A DNA stretch of 13,807 nt from VBCK01 sp035511515 (GTDB lineage Bacteria > Pseudomonadota > Gammaproteobacteria > Burkholderiales > Burkholderiaceae_F). Location: assembly GCA_035511515.1 (NCBI GenBank), contig DATKFG010000128.1, positions 1-13,807 on the forward strand, read 5' to 3'. Shown in pieces: positions 1-7,661 of the stretch; positions within the stretch are counted from its first letter, which is position 1, and every line of letters starts with the position of its first letter. The notes under the pieces were generated by a model. It did not search any database. It was not told where the DNA came from and saw only the letters and a list, made by a program, of their open reading frames with translations. Position numbers and translations under genes: made by a program.

Positions 1-912
1 CAACATCTGGTAATCGGGATGGAATGCAGGCTCCACCCCGAGCAAAGCGCCCGCCAGCTGGAACTGGACAAAGGGCGACTGCGCGGCGACCAGGTCCGAT
101 GCCACAAACTGTGACAGCTGCTCCAGATGCGAGTCGCTGTAACGGGCCTTTGACGCACGGTTCAACGCGGCCTCGAGGCTGCTGCGATCATGCCGTCGCT
201 GTGCGTCTTCGGCCAGGTACAGCCAAGGCACAACGTTGTCGGGTTCGATCCTGGCCCATTGTGCGGGGCTCAGCAGGGCGCACTCGTCGCTCGAAAGCTC
301 GTCAGTGGTCGCACCGCACGAAACGGTGGCCAGTGCGTAGGCGTCGGCGTCGGACGTGGTCGTTGCAAGCCGGACCAGCGCACGGCGGCTTTCCGCTGCA
401 GCGCTTCGCATTGCCTGAGCCAAGACTGGTATGCAGGGTAAATCGTTGCTGTTACAGTCGCCGTTGGCGTCCTGCCAGGCGAGACGAGCGGCATTGGCAG
501 CTGCGCCCGCCTGAAGATACAACCCCAAGGCGCGTTCGCGCTCGGTGGATCGCGTGGCCAGGTCAGATGCGATGCTGGCAACAGCCAATTGTCCCGCAGC
601 TTCGAGGTCCCGCGGAAAATATGGGATACCGTTGACCTTGGAAATGGGCCCATAGCCGCACAGCTCGCCGTCTTTTGCGGTTGGTTGTGGCGATTGCCAC
701 CCTGGCAGCGCAGTTAACGGCGTTTGGATGGGGCGCGTTCGCACGGCCGCCTCCGCCGAGTCGACCTTCGGCAGCGCGGGCGCGTCTCGCGGCGCCCTTA
801 GCCACCAGGCCGCAACTAGGATGGCCAGCAACCCACCGGCCGCGACCGCGAGAGGACGACGGCGGGCCCGAAGGATTCCAATGACGAAGGCGATGTTCGC
901 TGAAAATGCCAT
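1..912 (-). CDS. Membrane-anchored protein of unknown function, C terminus cut by window edge
   Basis: An open minus-strand frame runs from an ATG at 910-912 to the left edge without a stop, giving 304 visible residues; the C terminus lies outside the window. The N terminus has an arginine-rich stretch (ILRARRRP, about residues 13-20) followed by one hydrophobic segment (about 21-38, AVAAGGLLAILVAAWWL). This predicts an inner-membrane anchor with most of the protein in the periplasm. The rest is rich in alanine and helix-forming residues and contains several cysteines (near ELCGYG, NGDCN, LPCIP, VSCGA and DECAL) that could form disulfides. No CxxCH heme motif is visible. The start lies 31 bp after the stop of the molybdenum hydroxylase large subunit, in the same direction, so the genes may be co-transcribed. 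I do not recognise the family. The continuous frame, sensible composition and TM anchor make a real gene likely. Confidence 0.72.
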   Translation of the reverse strand, partial: MAFSANIAFVIGILRARRRPLAVAAGGLLAILVAAWWLRAPRDAPALPKVDSAEAAVRTRPIQTPLTALPGWQSPQPTAKDGELCGYGPISKVNGIPYFPRDLEAAGQLAVASIASDLATRSTERERALGLYLQAGAAANAARLAWQDANGDCNSNDLPCIPVLAQAMRSAAAESRRALVRLATTTSDADAYALATVSCGATTDELSSDECALLSPAQWARIEPDNVVPWLYLAEDAQRRHDRSSLEAALNRASKARYSDSHLEQLSQFVASDLVAAQSPFVQFQLAGALLGVEPAFHPDYQML

Positions 913-943
913 TTCAACGGTCCGCCGATCGGCCCAAACCGGA

Positions 944-3163
944 TCACGCTTTCTTGAGTGCGGCCAGAACCTTCTCTGCGGTGAACGGGACCGAGCGCAG
1001 ACGAACACCGATCGCATCGAACACCGCATTTGAAATGGCGGGAGCGACAACGGACGCCGTCGGCTCGCCTGCGCCCCAGGGTGGCTCGGTCGGCCGATCG
1101 ATCAGAGCGATGGCCACGTCGGGGACGTCCGGAAACGTGATGACTGGATAGGATATCCAGTCCAGGCTCGTGACCGCAGACCGGTTGAACTTGAGCTCTT
1201 CGATCAGCGTCCGGCTGATGGTGTGAACGACATTGCCCTCGATCTGATTCCGGAGGCCATCCGGATTGATGATCTGGCCGCAGTCGTGGGCGATGGCGAA
1301 CCGCTTCACTCGGATCTTGCCGGTCTTGCGGTTGACCTCGACGTCCGCGACGGCGCCGATATAGGTTCGTGCCAGTTCATACCGCACGTAGGCCACGCCG
1401 CGACCGCGAGCCACGTCGCCACCGCTCCCGGTGGACGGCGCGCCGCCGGATCGCCGAGGCTGCCACTGGGCGAGCTTGGCCAGGCGCTGCAGCAACTCGA
1501 TGCCGCGCTGGTCCGCGAGGTTGCGCAGCCGAAATTCAAGCGGATCCACGCCGGCGGCCGACGCGACCTCGTCCAAAAATGCCTCATTGCCGAACGTATT
1601 TTGCAGTCGCCCCGGAGTCCGTATCCAGGATGGGCGGAACGGTGTGTCTGCCAGACGATGAGCAACGGCCTTGATGTTGGGGAAGGTGTAGGGGATGCCG
1701 AGCGACTGCTGCATGCTGCCGGCATGCGACGCTTCCGTGGGCATTCCCGCCAGTTGTGCGGTCAGCAAGGCCACCTGAAGCGTCTTGGGGACATCCGGGA
1801 CGTAGGATGCCGACTCCCAGGCGGCCACGTTGCCGGCGCTACCCAGACCGGCGTGGTAATCGATCAGGACCGGGGGTCCTTTTGGATCCCATCCGTGCTC
1901 CTCGGCGCGGCTCCACTGGACCCGCACCGGGCGACCCGTCAGCTTGGCCAGCAGTGCCGCATCAGCTGCTGCGTCCTCATGCCCGTTGCGGCCATAGCAA
2001 CCGGAGCCGTCGATATAGATGGCGCGCACGCCCTGTTCGGGCACGCCGAACATCAGAGCGAGCTGCTTGCGCAGAAGATGGGTTGCTTGCGAGGCGGTCC
2101 AGCACGTGAGCTGGCCATTTTCCCACTGCGCCACCGCACAGGACGGGCCGACCGAGCCGTGGGTATGAATCGCAAAGTCATAGCTGGCGGTCAATTTCCT
2201 CGAGGCACCCGGCATCGCGTCCGCCGTGTTGCCGATGTTCTGCACGACGTCGTCGCGGTTGATCTTGGTGGACCGAACGTGATCCCATAACCTGCTGCTG
2301 TCCGGAAGACCCTCCCACTCGGACCACTTGGCCTTGACGGCGTCACTTGCCTTGATCGCGGCCCACTCGTTCTCTGCGACCACGGCGAGGAAATTTTCCT
2401 GGCGAAGCGTTTGAACGAACCCCCGGATCTGCCTTGCCGGGGCGTCGTCGTACGAGACCAATTGCGAGCCCATCCCGGCCGGCCGGATGACCCGTGCGTG
2501 GAGCATCCCGGGCCGGCGGAAGTCCTGCATGTACATGAATTCGCCCGTCACTTTCGCGGGGATGTCCAGGCGCGCGACCGGCTTGCCGACGATCGTGTAG
2601 GTCGCCGGGTCCTTCAGCGGAGCGGCTTTGTCGAGGGCGAGCTCGAAGCGCTTGCCGCCGATCAGCTCGTTGTAGCCGATATGCCGGCTCCCGGACTTGT
2701 CGAGCACCTCGCCGTTCCGGGTGGCGAGCTCTTCCCGGCCGATGCCCAGGCGCTTGGCTGCTTCGTTGAGCAGGGCCTGGCGCGCCGTTGCAGCGGCCTG
2801 CCGGATTTGCATGCCGCCGTTCTGGATCGAAAGGCTTCCGAAGGTGGGGCCCTGATCCGGGGTCACCAGCGTGTCGCCCTGGATGACGGTCACCCTCTCC
2901 AGGGGCACATCCAGTTCCTCCGCGGCGATTTGCGTCAATGCGGTCCGCACCCCGGTGCCGAGGTCGACTTTGCCCGAGTACACGGTCACGGCGCCGCTCT
3001 GGTCGATCGAAACAAAACCATCGACCTGGTCGGGAGCCACGGTTTTGCCGCGCGCGCTTTCCTGCGCACGCGCCGCTGGCAGCAGCGCGCTCCATGAAAA
3101 GGTCACCACCAGCGATCCTCCCGCTGCCAGAAATTCGCGACGAGACATCAGTTCGGTGAACAT
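944..3163 (-). CDS. Molybdenum hydroxylase large subunit, IorB-like (xanthine dehydrogenase family, molybdopterin-binding), Tat-exported
   Basis: This 739-residue protein is the catalytic subunit of a molybdopterin-cytosine-dinucleotide hydroxylase of the isoquinoline 1-oxidoreductase / periplasmic aldehyde oxidoreductase type. Such enzymes oxidise an aldehyde or N-heterocycle with water-derived oxygen; the substrate cannot be read from sequence. A twin-arginine signal is clear: SRREFL at residues 7-12, a hydrophobic stretch, and a likely cleavage site after ARA (31-33). Cofactor-contact stretches include GPTFGSLSIQNGG (105-117), GSGCYGRNGHEDAA (386-399) and RTPGRLQNTFGNEAF (515-529). WGAGEP (696-701) holds the expected catalytic glutamate, E700. 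I chose the ATG at 3163 because a GGGAGGGG ribosome site precedes it and it gives a normal Tat leader; the longer frame to 3223 overlaps the upstream gene. It follows the [2Fe-2S] subunit gene by 13 bp. No FAD subunit and no cytochrome c gene adjoins it. Confidence 0.9.
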   Translation of the reverse strand: MFTELMSRREFLAAGGSLVVTFSWSALLPAARAQESARGKTVAPDQVDGFVSIDQSGAVTVYSGKVDLGTGVRTALTQIAAEELDVPLERVTVIQGDTLVTPDQGPTFGSLSIQNGGMQIRQAAATARQALLNEAAKRLGIGREELATRNGEVLDKSGSRHIGYNELIGGKRFELALDKAAPLKDPATYTIVGKPVARLDIPAKVTGEFMYMQDFRRPGMLHARVIRPAGMGSQLVSYDDAPARQIRGFVQTLRQENFLAVVAENEWAAIKASDAVKAKWSEWEGLPDSSRLWDHVRSTKINRDDVVQNIGNTADAMPGASRKLTASYDFAIHTHGSVGPSCAVAQWENGQLTCWTASQATHLLRKQLALMFGVPEQGVRAIYIDGSGCYGRNGHEDAAADAALLAKLTGRPVRVQWSRAEEHGWDPKGPPVLIDYHAGLGSAGNVAAWESASYVPDVPKTLQVALLTAQLAGMPTEASHAGSMQQSLGIPYTFPNIKAVAHRLADTPFRPSWIRTPGRLQNTFGNEAFLDEVASAAGVDPLEFRLRNLADQRGIELLQRLAKLAQWQPRRSGGAPSTGSGGDVARGRGVAYVRYELARTYIGAVADVEVNRKTGKIRVKRFAIAHDCGQIINPDGLRNQIEGNVVHTISRTLIEELKFNRSAVTSLDWISYPVITFPDVPDVAIALIDRPTEPPWGAGEPTASVVAPAISNAVFDAIGVRLRSVPFTAEKVLAALKKA

Positions 3164-3176
3164 GGCCGCCCCTCCC

Positions 3177-3680
3177 TCAGACCATTTCAGAGGCGCGCCG
3201 GATCGCTTTGATGATCCGCACATGCGTTCCGCAGCGGCAAAGGTTGTTGGCCAGTGCGGCCCGGATGTCGTCCTCGCTGGGGTGCTTGTTCTGATCCAGC
3301 AAGGCCTTCGCCTGCATCAGCACGCCGTTGATGCAGTAGCCGCACTGCACGGCCTGCTCCTCGATAAAGGCCCGTTGCAGGGGGTGTGGATGGCCGGACG
3401 TGCCCAGGCCTTCGAGTGTGACGATCTTTCTGCCTTCGGCCTGTTTTACCGGAAAAACGCACGAACGCGTGGGATTGCCGTCCAGGTGCACGGTGCAGGC
3501 GCCGCACTGACCGAGCCCGCAGCCGAAGCGCGGACCGCGCAGTCCCAGCTCATTGCGCAGCGCATACAGCAGCGGCATTTGCGGATCGTCGACCGCGATG
3601 ACCGCGGGCTTGCCGTTCACATGCAGCGTCAGCTGCGTCGGGCCGCGCTCACCCGAACCGCTTGTTGGTGTGTCTTCCAT
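3177..3680 (-). CDS. Molybdenum hydroxylase small subunit, [2Fe-2S] protein, IorA-like
   Basis: This 167-residue electron-transfer subunit should carry two [2Fe-2S] clusters that pass electrons from the molybdenum centre of the large subunit encoded just downstream. The plant-type ferredoxin cluster ligands are C54, C59, C62 (CGLGQCGAC) and C74. The second, helical-domain cluster uses C113, C116 (CGYC), C148 and C150 (CRC). This is the standard order for the family, and the length is normal. The protein has no export signal; in this family it is expected to fold with the large subunit and be exported as a complex using that partner's Tat leader (family knowledge plus inference). The ATG at 3678-3680 is preceded by a strong GAGGAGG ribosome site. 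The N-terminal 12 or so residues are low-complexity and probably disordered. Confidence 0.92.
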   Translation of the reverse strand: MEDTPTSGSGERGPTQLTLHVNGKPAVIAVDDPQMPLLYALRNELGLRGPRFGCGLGQCGACTVHLDGNPTRSCVFPVKQAEGRKIVTLEGLGTSGHPHPLQRAFIEEQAVQCGYCINGVLMQAKALLDQNKHPSEDDIRAALANNLCRCGTHVRIIKAIRRASEMV

Positions 3681-3832
3681 GAGGTCCTCCTCGTGCGTGC
3701 CGGCGGTTCATTCTGCGCGCAATCCGCCGGACTTTAGTTCGTGCGCGCCTGCGGATCGGGTATTTGCGCTACCCGTTGCCACCGTCAGGGCCTGAACGCC
3801 GCTTGGACCCAAAAGTCTTTTAGCATTGTGGG
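3681..3832. promoter_or_regulatory. Divergent intergenic region between the molybdenum hydroxylase operon and hslR
   Basis: These 152 bases separate two divergent transcription units and must hold the promoter for the iorAB-like operon (minus strand) and probably the one for hslR (plus strand). The strong GAGGAGG ribosome site of the [2Fe-2S] subunit gene lies at its left end. A 7-bp inverted repeat (CCGGCGG at 3700-3706, CCGCCGG at 3724-3730) sits in the hydroxylase leader, but such GC repeats arise easily by chance here. I see no convincing -35/-10 pair on either strand. The call rests on gene arrangement only. Confidence 0.35.
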
Positions 3833-4216
3833 ATGCAGGCCGAGGCCGATCGGATTCGTCTGGACAAGTGGCTGTGGGCAGCGCGCTTCTTCAAGACGCG
3901 CTCGCTGGCGAGCCAGGCGATCGACCTGGGTCGCGTACGCATCGACGGCGAGCGAATAAAGCCCGCGCGCGAGGCGAGGGTGGGCGAGCTGATCGACCTT
4001 CAGGTCGGCGACCATAGGCTGCAGGTCGTGATACAGGCATTGTCGACGCAGCGCGGCCCAGCGAGCGTCGCGCGCGAGCTGTATCTGGAGACGGCAGACA
4101 GCATTGAACGCCGCAAGCGGCACGAGGAACAACGGGCTGCCGAGCCGGCGCACTCGACCAGAGGCAGGCCGACCAAGCGCGACCGGCGGGCACTTGGCAA
4201 GATCTTGCGAGACTGA
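3833..4216 (+). CDS. hslR: Ribosome-associated heat shock protein Hsp15 (S4 RNA-binding domain)
   Basis: This 127-residue basic protein matches Hsp15. In E. coli, Hsp15 binds free 50S subunits that still carry a nascent-chain tRNA and helps recycle them after heat stress. The S4 domain occupies about residues 8-55, with the typical start IRLDKWLWAARFFKTRSLA and the second half GRVRIDGERIKPAREARVGE. The C-terminal third is highly charged and ends in an arginine/lysine-rich tail (RGRPTKRDRRALGKILRD), as usual for Hsp15. The ATG at 3833 leaves a short N-terminal extension before the S4 core; the upstream GTGGG is only a weak ribosome site. It stands alone on the plus strand, divergent from the hydroxylase operon and convergent with the transporter operon, whose last stop codon is 19 bp away. 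No terminator hairpin is visible in that gap. Confidence 0.9.
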   Translation: MQAEADRIRLDKWLWAARFFKTRSLASQAIDLGRVRIDGERIKPAREARVGELIDLQVGDHRLQVVIQALSTQRGPASVARELYLETADSIERRKRHEEQRAAEPAHSTRGRPTKRDRRALGKILRD

Positions 4217-4235
4217 CCGACGCGCGCGCCCCCCG

Positions 4236-5057
4236 CTAGCGCGTCATCGCGCGCCGGGCCAAGTAGCTTGCCGCATCGACCGCCAGCACGAGCGCCAGCA
4301 TCGCCAGCAGCACGGTCGCGGTGCGACCCATCTGGAACAGGCCCAGGTGATAGGACAGCAGCTGGCCCAGGCCCCCGGCACCGACCACGCCCAGGATCGA
4401 GGCGGCCCGGATGTTGTTCTCCCAGCGGTACAGCACGTAGGACAGCAGCTGCGGAGCGACCTGCGGCAGCGTGGCGTACAGCAGCACTTGCGCGGATCCG
4501 GCGCCCTGCGCGCGCAGCGCGAACGCCGGCCCCGGGGGCGCATTTTCGATCGCCTCGGCGAACAGGCGCCCCAGCACGCCGGTCGTGTGCAGCGCCAGCG
4601 CCAGCGTGCCGGCCATCGGTCCCAGACCGGCCGCGATCAGCATCAGCGAGGCCCACACCAGCTCGGGCACCGCGCGCAGGGCATTGAGCAGCAGGCGGGT
4701 GGGAATGCGCCACAAGGCGCGTGCGTGCGTGCGCGCGGCCGGCAGTGCCAGCAGCAGGCCGAACACCGACGCCAGCAACGTTCCGAGCGCCGACATGGCC
4801 ACGGTCTCGCCCGTGGCCAGCGCGACCTTGCGCAGGAATGGCGGCGAGGTTTCGGGCGGGAAGAATTCGGCGGCGAAGCGGGCCATCGCGGCCGCCGAGC
4901 TGCGCGACCCGAACGCGCTCCATTGCAGATCCAGGCTCCAGAAGCTCGCCACCACCAGCGCCAGGGCGGCCAGCAGCACCCAGCCGGTGCGGGCGTGCAG
5001 CGCGAACAGGCGGGCCGGCAGGGCCTCGATCGGTTGGGCGTTGCGATCCGGGCTCAT
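4236..5057 (-). CDS. ABC transporter permease, PhnE-type (second of two), putative selenium oxyanion importer
   Basis: This 273-residue inner-membrane protein is the second permease of the importer. Hydrophobic segments lie at about 26-41, 89-107, 131-148, 150-166 and 247-264. The cytoplasmic coupling (EAA) loop spans about 169-205, from AIENAPPGPAFALRAQGAG to ATLPQVAPQLLSYVLYRW. It is followed by the PhnE-typical run ILGVVGAGGLGQLL at 221-234. The ATG at 5057 overlaps the stop of the upstream permease gene by 4 bp (ATGA), which sets this start and implies coupled translation; a longer frame to 5234 would run through the upstream gene. PhnE-type proteins are usually annotated for phosphonate uptake. 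Here the partner binding protein and the neighbouring senABC genes point to a selenium compound instead. It is the last gene of the five-gene minus-strand run. Confidence 0.85.
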   Translation of the reverse strand: MSPDRNAQPIEALPARLFALHARTGWVLLAALALVVASFWSLDLQWSAFGSRSSAAAMARFAAEFFPPETSPPFLRKVALATGETVAMSALGTLLASVFGLLLALPAARTHARALWRIPTRLLLNALRAVPELVWASLMLIAAGLGPMAGTLALALHTTGVLGRLFAEAIENAPPGPAFALRAQGAGSAQVLLYATLPQVAPQLLSYVLYRWENNIRAASILGVVGAGGLGQLLSYHLGLFQMGRTATVLLAMLALVLAVDAASYLARRAMTR

Positions 5058-5908
5058 CGCAGCGACCTGCGCAGCCACGCGCTGGTGGTATCGGCCAGCG
5101 CGACCAGCCCGATGAAAACCAGCAACATCGTGGCCACCTCGTTGCCGGCCAGCATCTTCAGGGAACTGTCCATCTGCTGACCCAGTCCGCCTGCGCCGAC
5201 AAAACCCAGAACGACCGAGGAGCGGATCGCGCATTCCCAGCGGTAGATCGCGTACGAGGTCAGCTCGGGGGCGGCCTGCGGCAGCAGGCCGTAGAAGAAC
5301 GCCTGCAGGCGCCCGCTGCCGTTGGCCAGCAGCATGCGGGTGGGGTGCGCGTCGCAGCTTTCCAGGATCTCGGCGAACACCTTGCCGAGCATGCCGCCGT
5401 ACGTGAGCCCGATCGCCAGCACCCCCGAAGTCGGTCCCAGGCCCACCACGCGCACGAAGACCAGCGCCCAGACCAGTTCGGGAACGGTGCGCAGCGCCAC
5501 CATCAGCGCCCTTGCTGCCTGCCGCACGGCGAAGGGGCCGGCGGCCATCCGCCCGGCCAGGCTGGACACGGACAGCGCCGCGGTGGCGACCAGGGCCAGC
5601 GGAACCGCCAGCAGCAGCGCCAGGCTGACCCCGGCCGTTGCGATCGCGACCGTTCGCCAGGTTTCGTGCGCCACCACCGTCAGAAAGTCCGCGTCGAGCG
5701 CCGGCGGCAGGAAGCCGGCCAGGAAGTGCGCCGTCACCCGCACACTGCGCTCATCGAGCATCTGCCATGGCCGAAATTCGGTCAGCACCAGCAGTGGCCA
5801 CATGAGCAGCATCGCCACCGCCAGCCACGCGAGGCGGCCCCTGAACGCTGGATCGCGGCTGGGCGCCGGGCGCACCGGCGAGACCAGCGTGGCGGGTTCG
5901 GTCACCAT
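5054..5908 (-). CDS. ABC transporter permease, PhnE-type (first of two), putative selenium oxyanion importer
   Basis: This 284-residue membrane permease has a first transmembrane segment at about 26-44 (LAWLAVAMLLMWPLLVL) and later segments near 88-112, 142-160, 162-176 and 258-275. The EAA-type coupling loop runs from about 179 to 223 (AEILESCDAHPTRMLLANG onward, then LLPQAAPELTSYAIYRWE). The conserved LGFVGAGGLGQQM follows at 234-246. It is clearly related to, but well diverged from, the next permease, so the pair probably forms a heterodimeric channel. The ATG at 5908 lies 11 bp after the ATPase gene stop and lacks a strong ribosome site (GGTTCAAG precedes it), so coupling to the upstream gene is likely. 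The cytoplasmic N terminus is proline-rich. Substrate assignment follows the binding protein and gene context. Confidence 0.85.
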   Translation of the reverse strand: MVTEPATLVSPVRPAPSRDPAFRGRLAWLAVAMLLMWPLLVLTEFRPWQMLDERSVRVTAHFLAGFLPPALDADFLTVVAHETWRTVAIATAGVSLALLLAVPLALVATAALSVSSLAGRMAAGPFAVRQAARALMVALRTVPELVWALVFVRVVGLGPTSGVLAIGLTYGGMLGKVFAEILESCDAHPTRMLLANGSGRLQAFFYGLLPQAAPELTSYAIYRWECAIRSSVVLGFVGAGGLGQQMDSSLKMLAGNEVATMLLVFIGLVALADTTSAWLRRSLR

Positions 5909-5919
5909 CGCGCTTGAAC

Positions 5920-6780
5920 CTAGCGCCAGACCATCGGCACCGCGGCCGATTCGTCCGGCTCTTCGGAGGCGAGCTCGTGCGGCTGCGGCGACGGCGCCGC
6001 GTGCGCGTACAGCCAGCGCAACTGCTCGGCCGATACCTGGGAGCTGGGCGCATCGAAGCTGATCGTCCCGTCGCGCAGACCCACCGCGCGCGGAAAATTC
6101 TCCAACGCCATCTGCACCTGGTGCATCGAAACCACCAGCGTGATCCCGTGCAGCCTGGCCTGTTCGCGCAGGATTTGCAGCGCCCGCGCGGCCCGCACCG
6201 GGTCGAGCGAGGACAGCGGTTCATCCAGCAGCCACAGTCGCGCCGGCGCCAGCAGCGCGCGCGCCAGGCTGACGCGCTGCCGCTCGCCGCCCGAGAGCCG
6301 GTCGACCCGATCGAACAGGCGATCGTGCAGATCGAACGGCGCCAGTGCGGCATGCGCGCGAGCGATGTCGAGCGGCACCAGCAGCGAGCGCAGGCTGCTG
6401 GCCAGACTCATCGCAGGCAGCCGTCCCGCCAGCACGGCCGTCACCACGCGCTGGCGCGGCGGCAGGGGCGGAACCTGGGGCGCCAGGAAAAGCCGCCCGC
6501 GCAGCTGCCGGCGCCGGCCCGAGCCGATCGACCACGGGTCCTCGCCGTCGAGCAGCACGCGTCCGCGCTGGGCCCGCAGCGCGCACGCGGCCACCTGCAG
6601 CAGCGTCGTCTTGCCGGCACCGGATGGGCCGACCACGGCCACGTGCTCGCCGCTGCCGATCTGCAGGTCGACCTGCTGCAGCGCCGAGCGCAACTGGGCC
6701 GGCCCGCCCGGATAGCGGACCGACACGCCTTCCAGTCGCACCGTTGGACCGGGCCCGCCTGAGTTCGCGCCCGTATTCAC
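5920..6780 (-). CDS. ABC transporter ATP-binding protein, PhnC-type, putative selenium oxyanion importer
   Basis: This 286-residue ATPase powers the importer formed with the two downstream permeases. All ABC motifs are intact: Walker A GPSGAGKTT (51-59), Q-loop Q102 in LAPQ, signature LSGGERQR (162-169), Walker B LWLLDEP (182-188) with E187, and the switch histidine H220 in SMHQ. It is somewhat longer than typical PhnC because of a proline- and acid-rich C-terminal tail (after about 262). The start is a GTG at 6778-6780 that overlaps the stop of the binding-protein gene as GTGA, so its translation is probably coupled to that gene. The segment after the Q-loop (VPPLPPRQ) differs from the usual PhnC pattern. 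PhnC similarity alone does not show a phosphonate substrate; the context favours selenium. Confidence 0.88.
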   Translation of the reverse strand: MNTGANSGGPGPTVRLEGVSVRYPGGPAQLRSALQQVDLQIGSGEHVAVVGPSGAGKTTLLQVAACALRAQRGRVLLDGEDPWSIGSGRRRQLRGRLFLAPQVPPLPPRQRVVTAVLAGRLPAMSLASSLRSLLVPLDIARAHAALAPFDLHDRLFDRVDRLSGGERQRVSLARALLAPARLWLLDEPLSSLDPVRAARALQILREQARLHGITLVVSMHQVQMALENFPRAVGLRDGTISFDAPSSQVSAEQLRWLYAHAAPSPQPHELASEEPDESAAVPMVWR

Positions 6781-7661
6781 AACAGCCCGGCGCTGCGCGC
6801 GGCTGCCTCGATGCCCTGATAGTTTTCGGGCCGGGTCGGAATGAAGCGCGAGGCCCGTTGCAGGCCCAGGATTTCCTTGCCGTCCGGCGTGTCGGGCGTC
6901 AGGTCGAGAAATGCCTGGCGCAGCTTGTCCCGCAGCGCTTCCGGCATCTTGGCACTGACCGACCAGTTGTAGTCATAGAAGGTCGGCGTCGTGTAGAACA
7001 CCGTGACCTGAGCTGGACCGGCCTTGCCCTCGGCGACGAACTTGTCCCACACCGAGATGTTCACCGCCCCGGCGTCAACCTTGCCGCCGGCCACGGCGGC
7101 GATCGTGGCGTCATGCGCACCCGAATAGCTGACGCGGCGCAGGTCGCGGTCCGGATCGATGCCGGCCTGCAGCAGGAAGCTGCGCGGCATCAGGTGCCCG
7201 GACGTGCTGGACTGCGAGCCGAAACTGAAGGTGCGTCCCTTCAGGTCCGCCAGCGTGTGGATGCCGCTGGAGGCGCCCGTGATGAACACCGAACGGAAGC
7301 CCTGATCCTCGGCACGCTGCACCAGCGGGATCACCTGTCCGCCCGAGCGCACGCTGGCCTGCACGAACGTGAAGCCGCCGAACCAGGCCAGATCGACCTT
7401 GCCGTTGACCAGCGCTTCCACCGCGGCCGCGTAATCGGTCACCGGCGTCCACTCGATGGGCATGTTCAGCCGCGCCTGCAGGTACCGCCCCAGCGGCGCG
7501 AACTTGCGGGCCAGCTCGGTCGGGGCTTCGTCGGGAATCGCCGTGACCCGCAACGGCTGCTGCGCTTGGGCGCTGGCCGATCCGGTGCCGGCCAGGCCCA
7601 CCCAGACGAGGGCTGCGACGGCGGCGGCCAGACGCCAGCGTGACCAGACCGGACGGTTCAT
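6777..7661 (-). CDS. Periplasmic binding protein of the 'putative selenate ABC transporter' clade (PhnD superfamily)
   Basis: This 294-residue protein should capture the transported oxyanion in the periplasm. It starts with a clear Sec signal peptide (basic NRPVWSRWR, hydrophobic core about 11-24, cleavage probably after ASA or AQA near 29-33). Features of the clade include AIPDEAPTELARKFAPLG (41-58), VDLAWFGGFTFVQA (89-102), FGSQSSTSGHLMPRSFLL (147-164), YSGAHDATIAAVAGGKVDAG (179-198), FYDYNW (228-233) and LGLQRASRFIPT (266-277). The SSTSG turn is the anion-binding element shared with phosphonate and phosphite binders. From memory this overall pattern matches TIGR04553, the putative selenate-transport binding protein often found near selD, better than E. 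coli PhnD; I could not run the model. The ATG overlaps the senA stop by 4 bp, tying selenium uptake to selenoneine synthesis. Selenate, selenite or another selenium species are all possible ligands. Confidence 0.85.
   Translation of the reverse strand: MNRPVWSRWRLAAAVAALVWVGLAGTGSASAQAQQPLRVTAIPDEAPTELARKFAPLGRYLQARLNMPIEWTPVTDYAAAVEALVNGKVDLAWFGGFTFVQASVRSGGQVIPLVQRAEDQGFRSVFITGASSGIHTLADLKGRTFSFGSQSSTSGHLMPRSFLLQAGIDPDRDLRRVSYSGAHDATIAAVAGGKVDAGAVNISVWDKFVAEGKAGPAQVTVFYTTPTFYDYNWSVSAKMPEALRDKLRQAFLDLTPDTPDGKEILGLQRASRFIPTRPENYQGIEAAARSAGLL

Noticed and set aside
1223..2290. Long plus-strand open frame opposite the molybdenum hydroxylase
   Set aside because: It is the complement of a well-supported coding sequence in a GC-rich genome, has no recognisable domains, and reads as a shadow frame.
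3700..3730. 7-bp inverted repeat CCGGCGG / CCGCCGG in the leader of the [2Fe-2S] subunit gene as an operator
   Set aside because: It is short, consists only of G and C, has a 17-base spacer, and is likely to occur by chance at this base composition.
4104..5917. Plus-strand frames rich in Arg, Gln and His opposite the permease genes
   Set aside because: Composition is typical of antisense reading of membrane-protein genes; the minus strand shows clear PhnE motifs and coupled starts.
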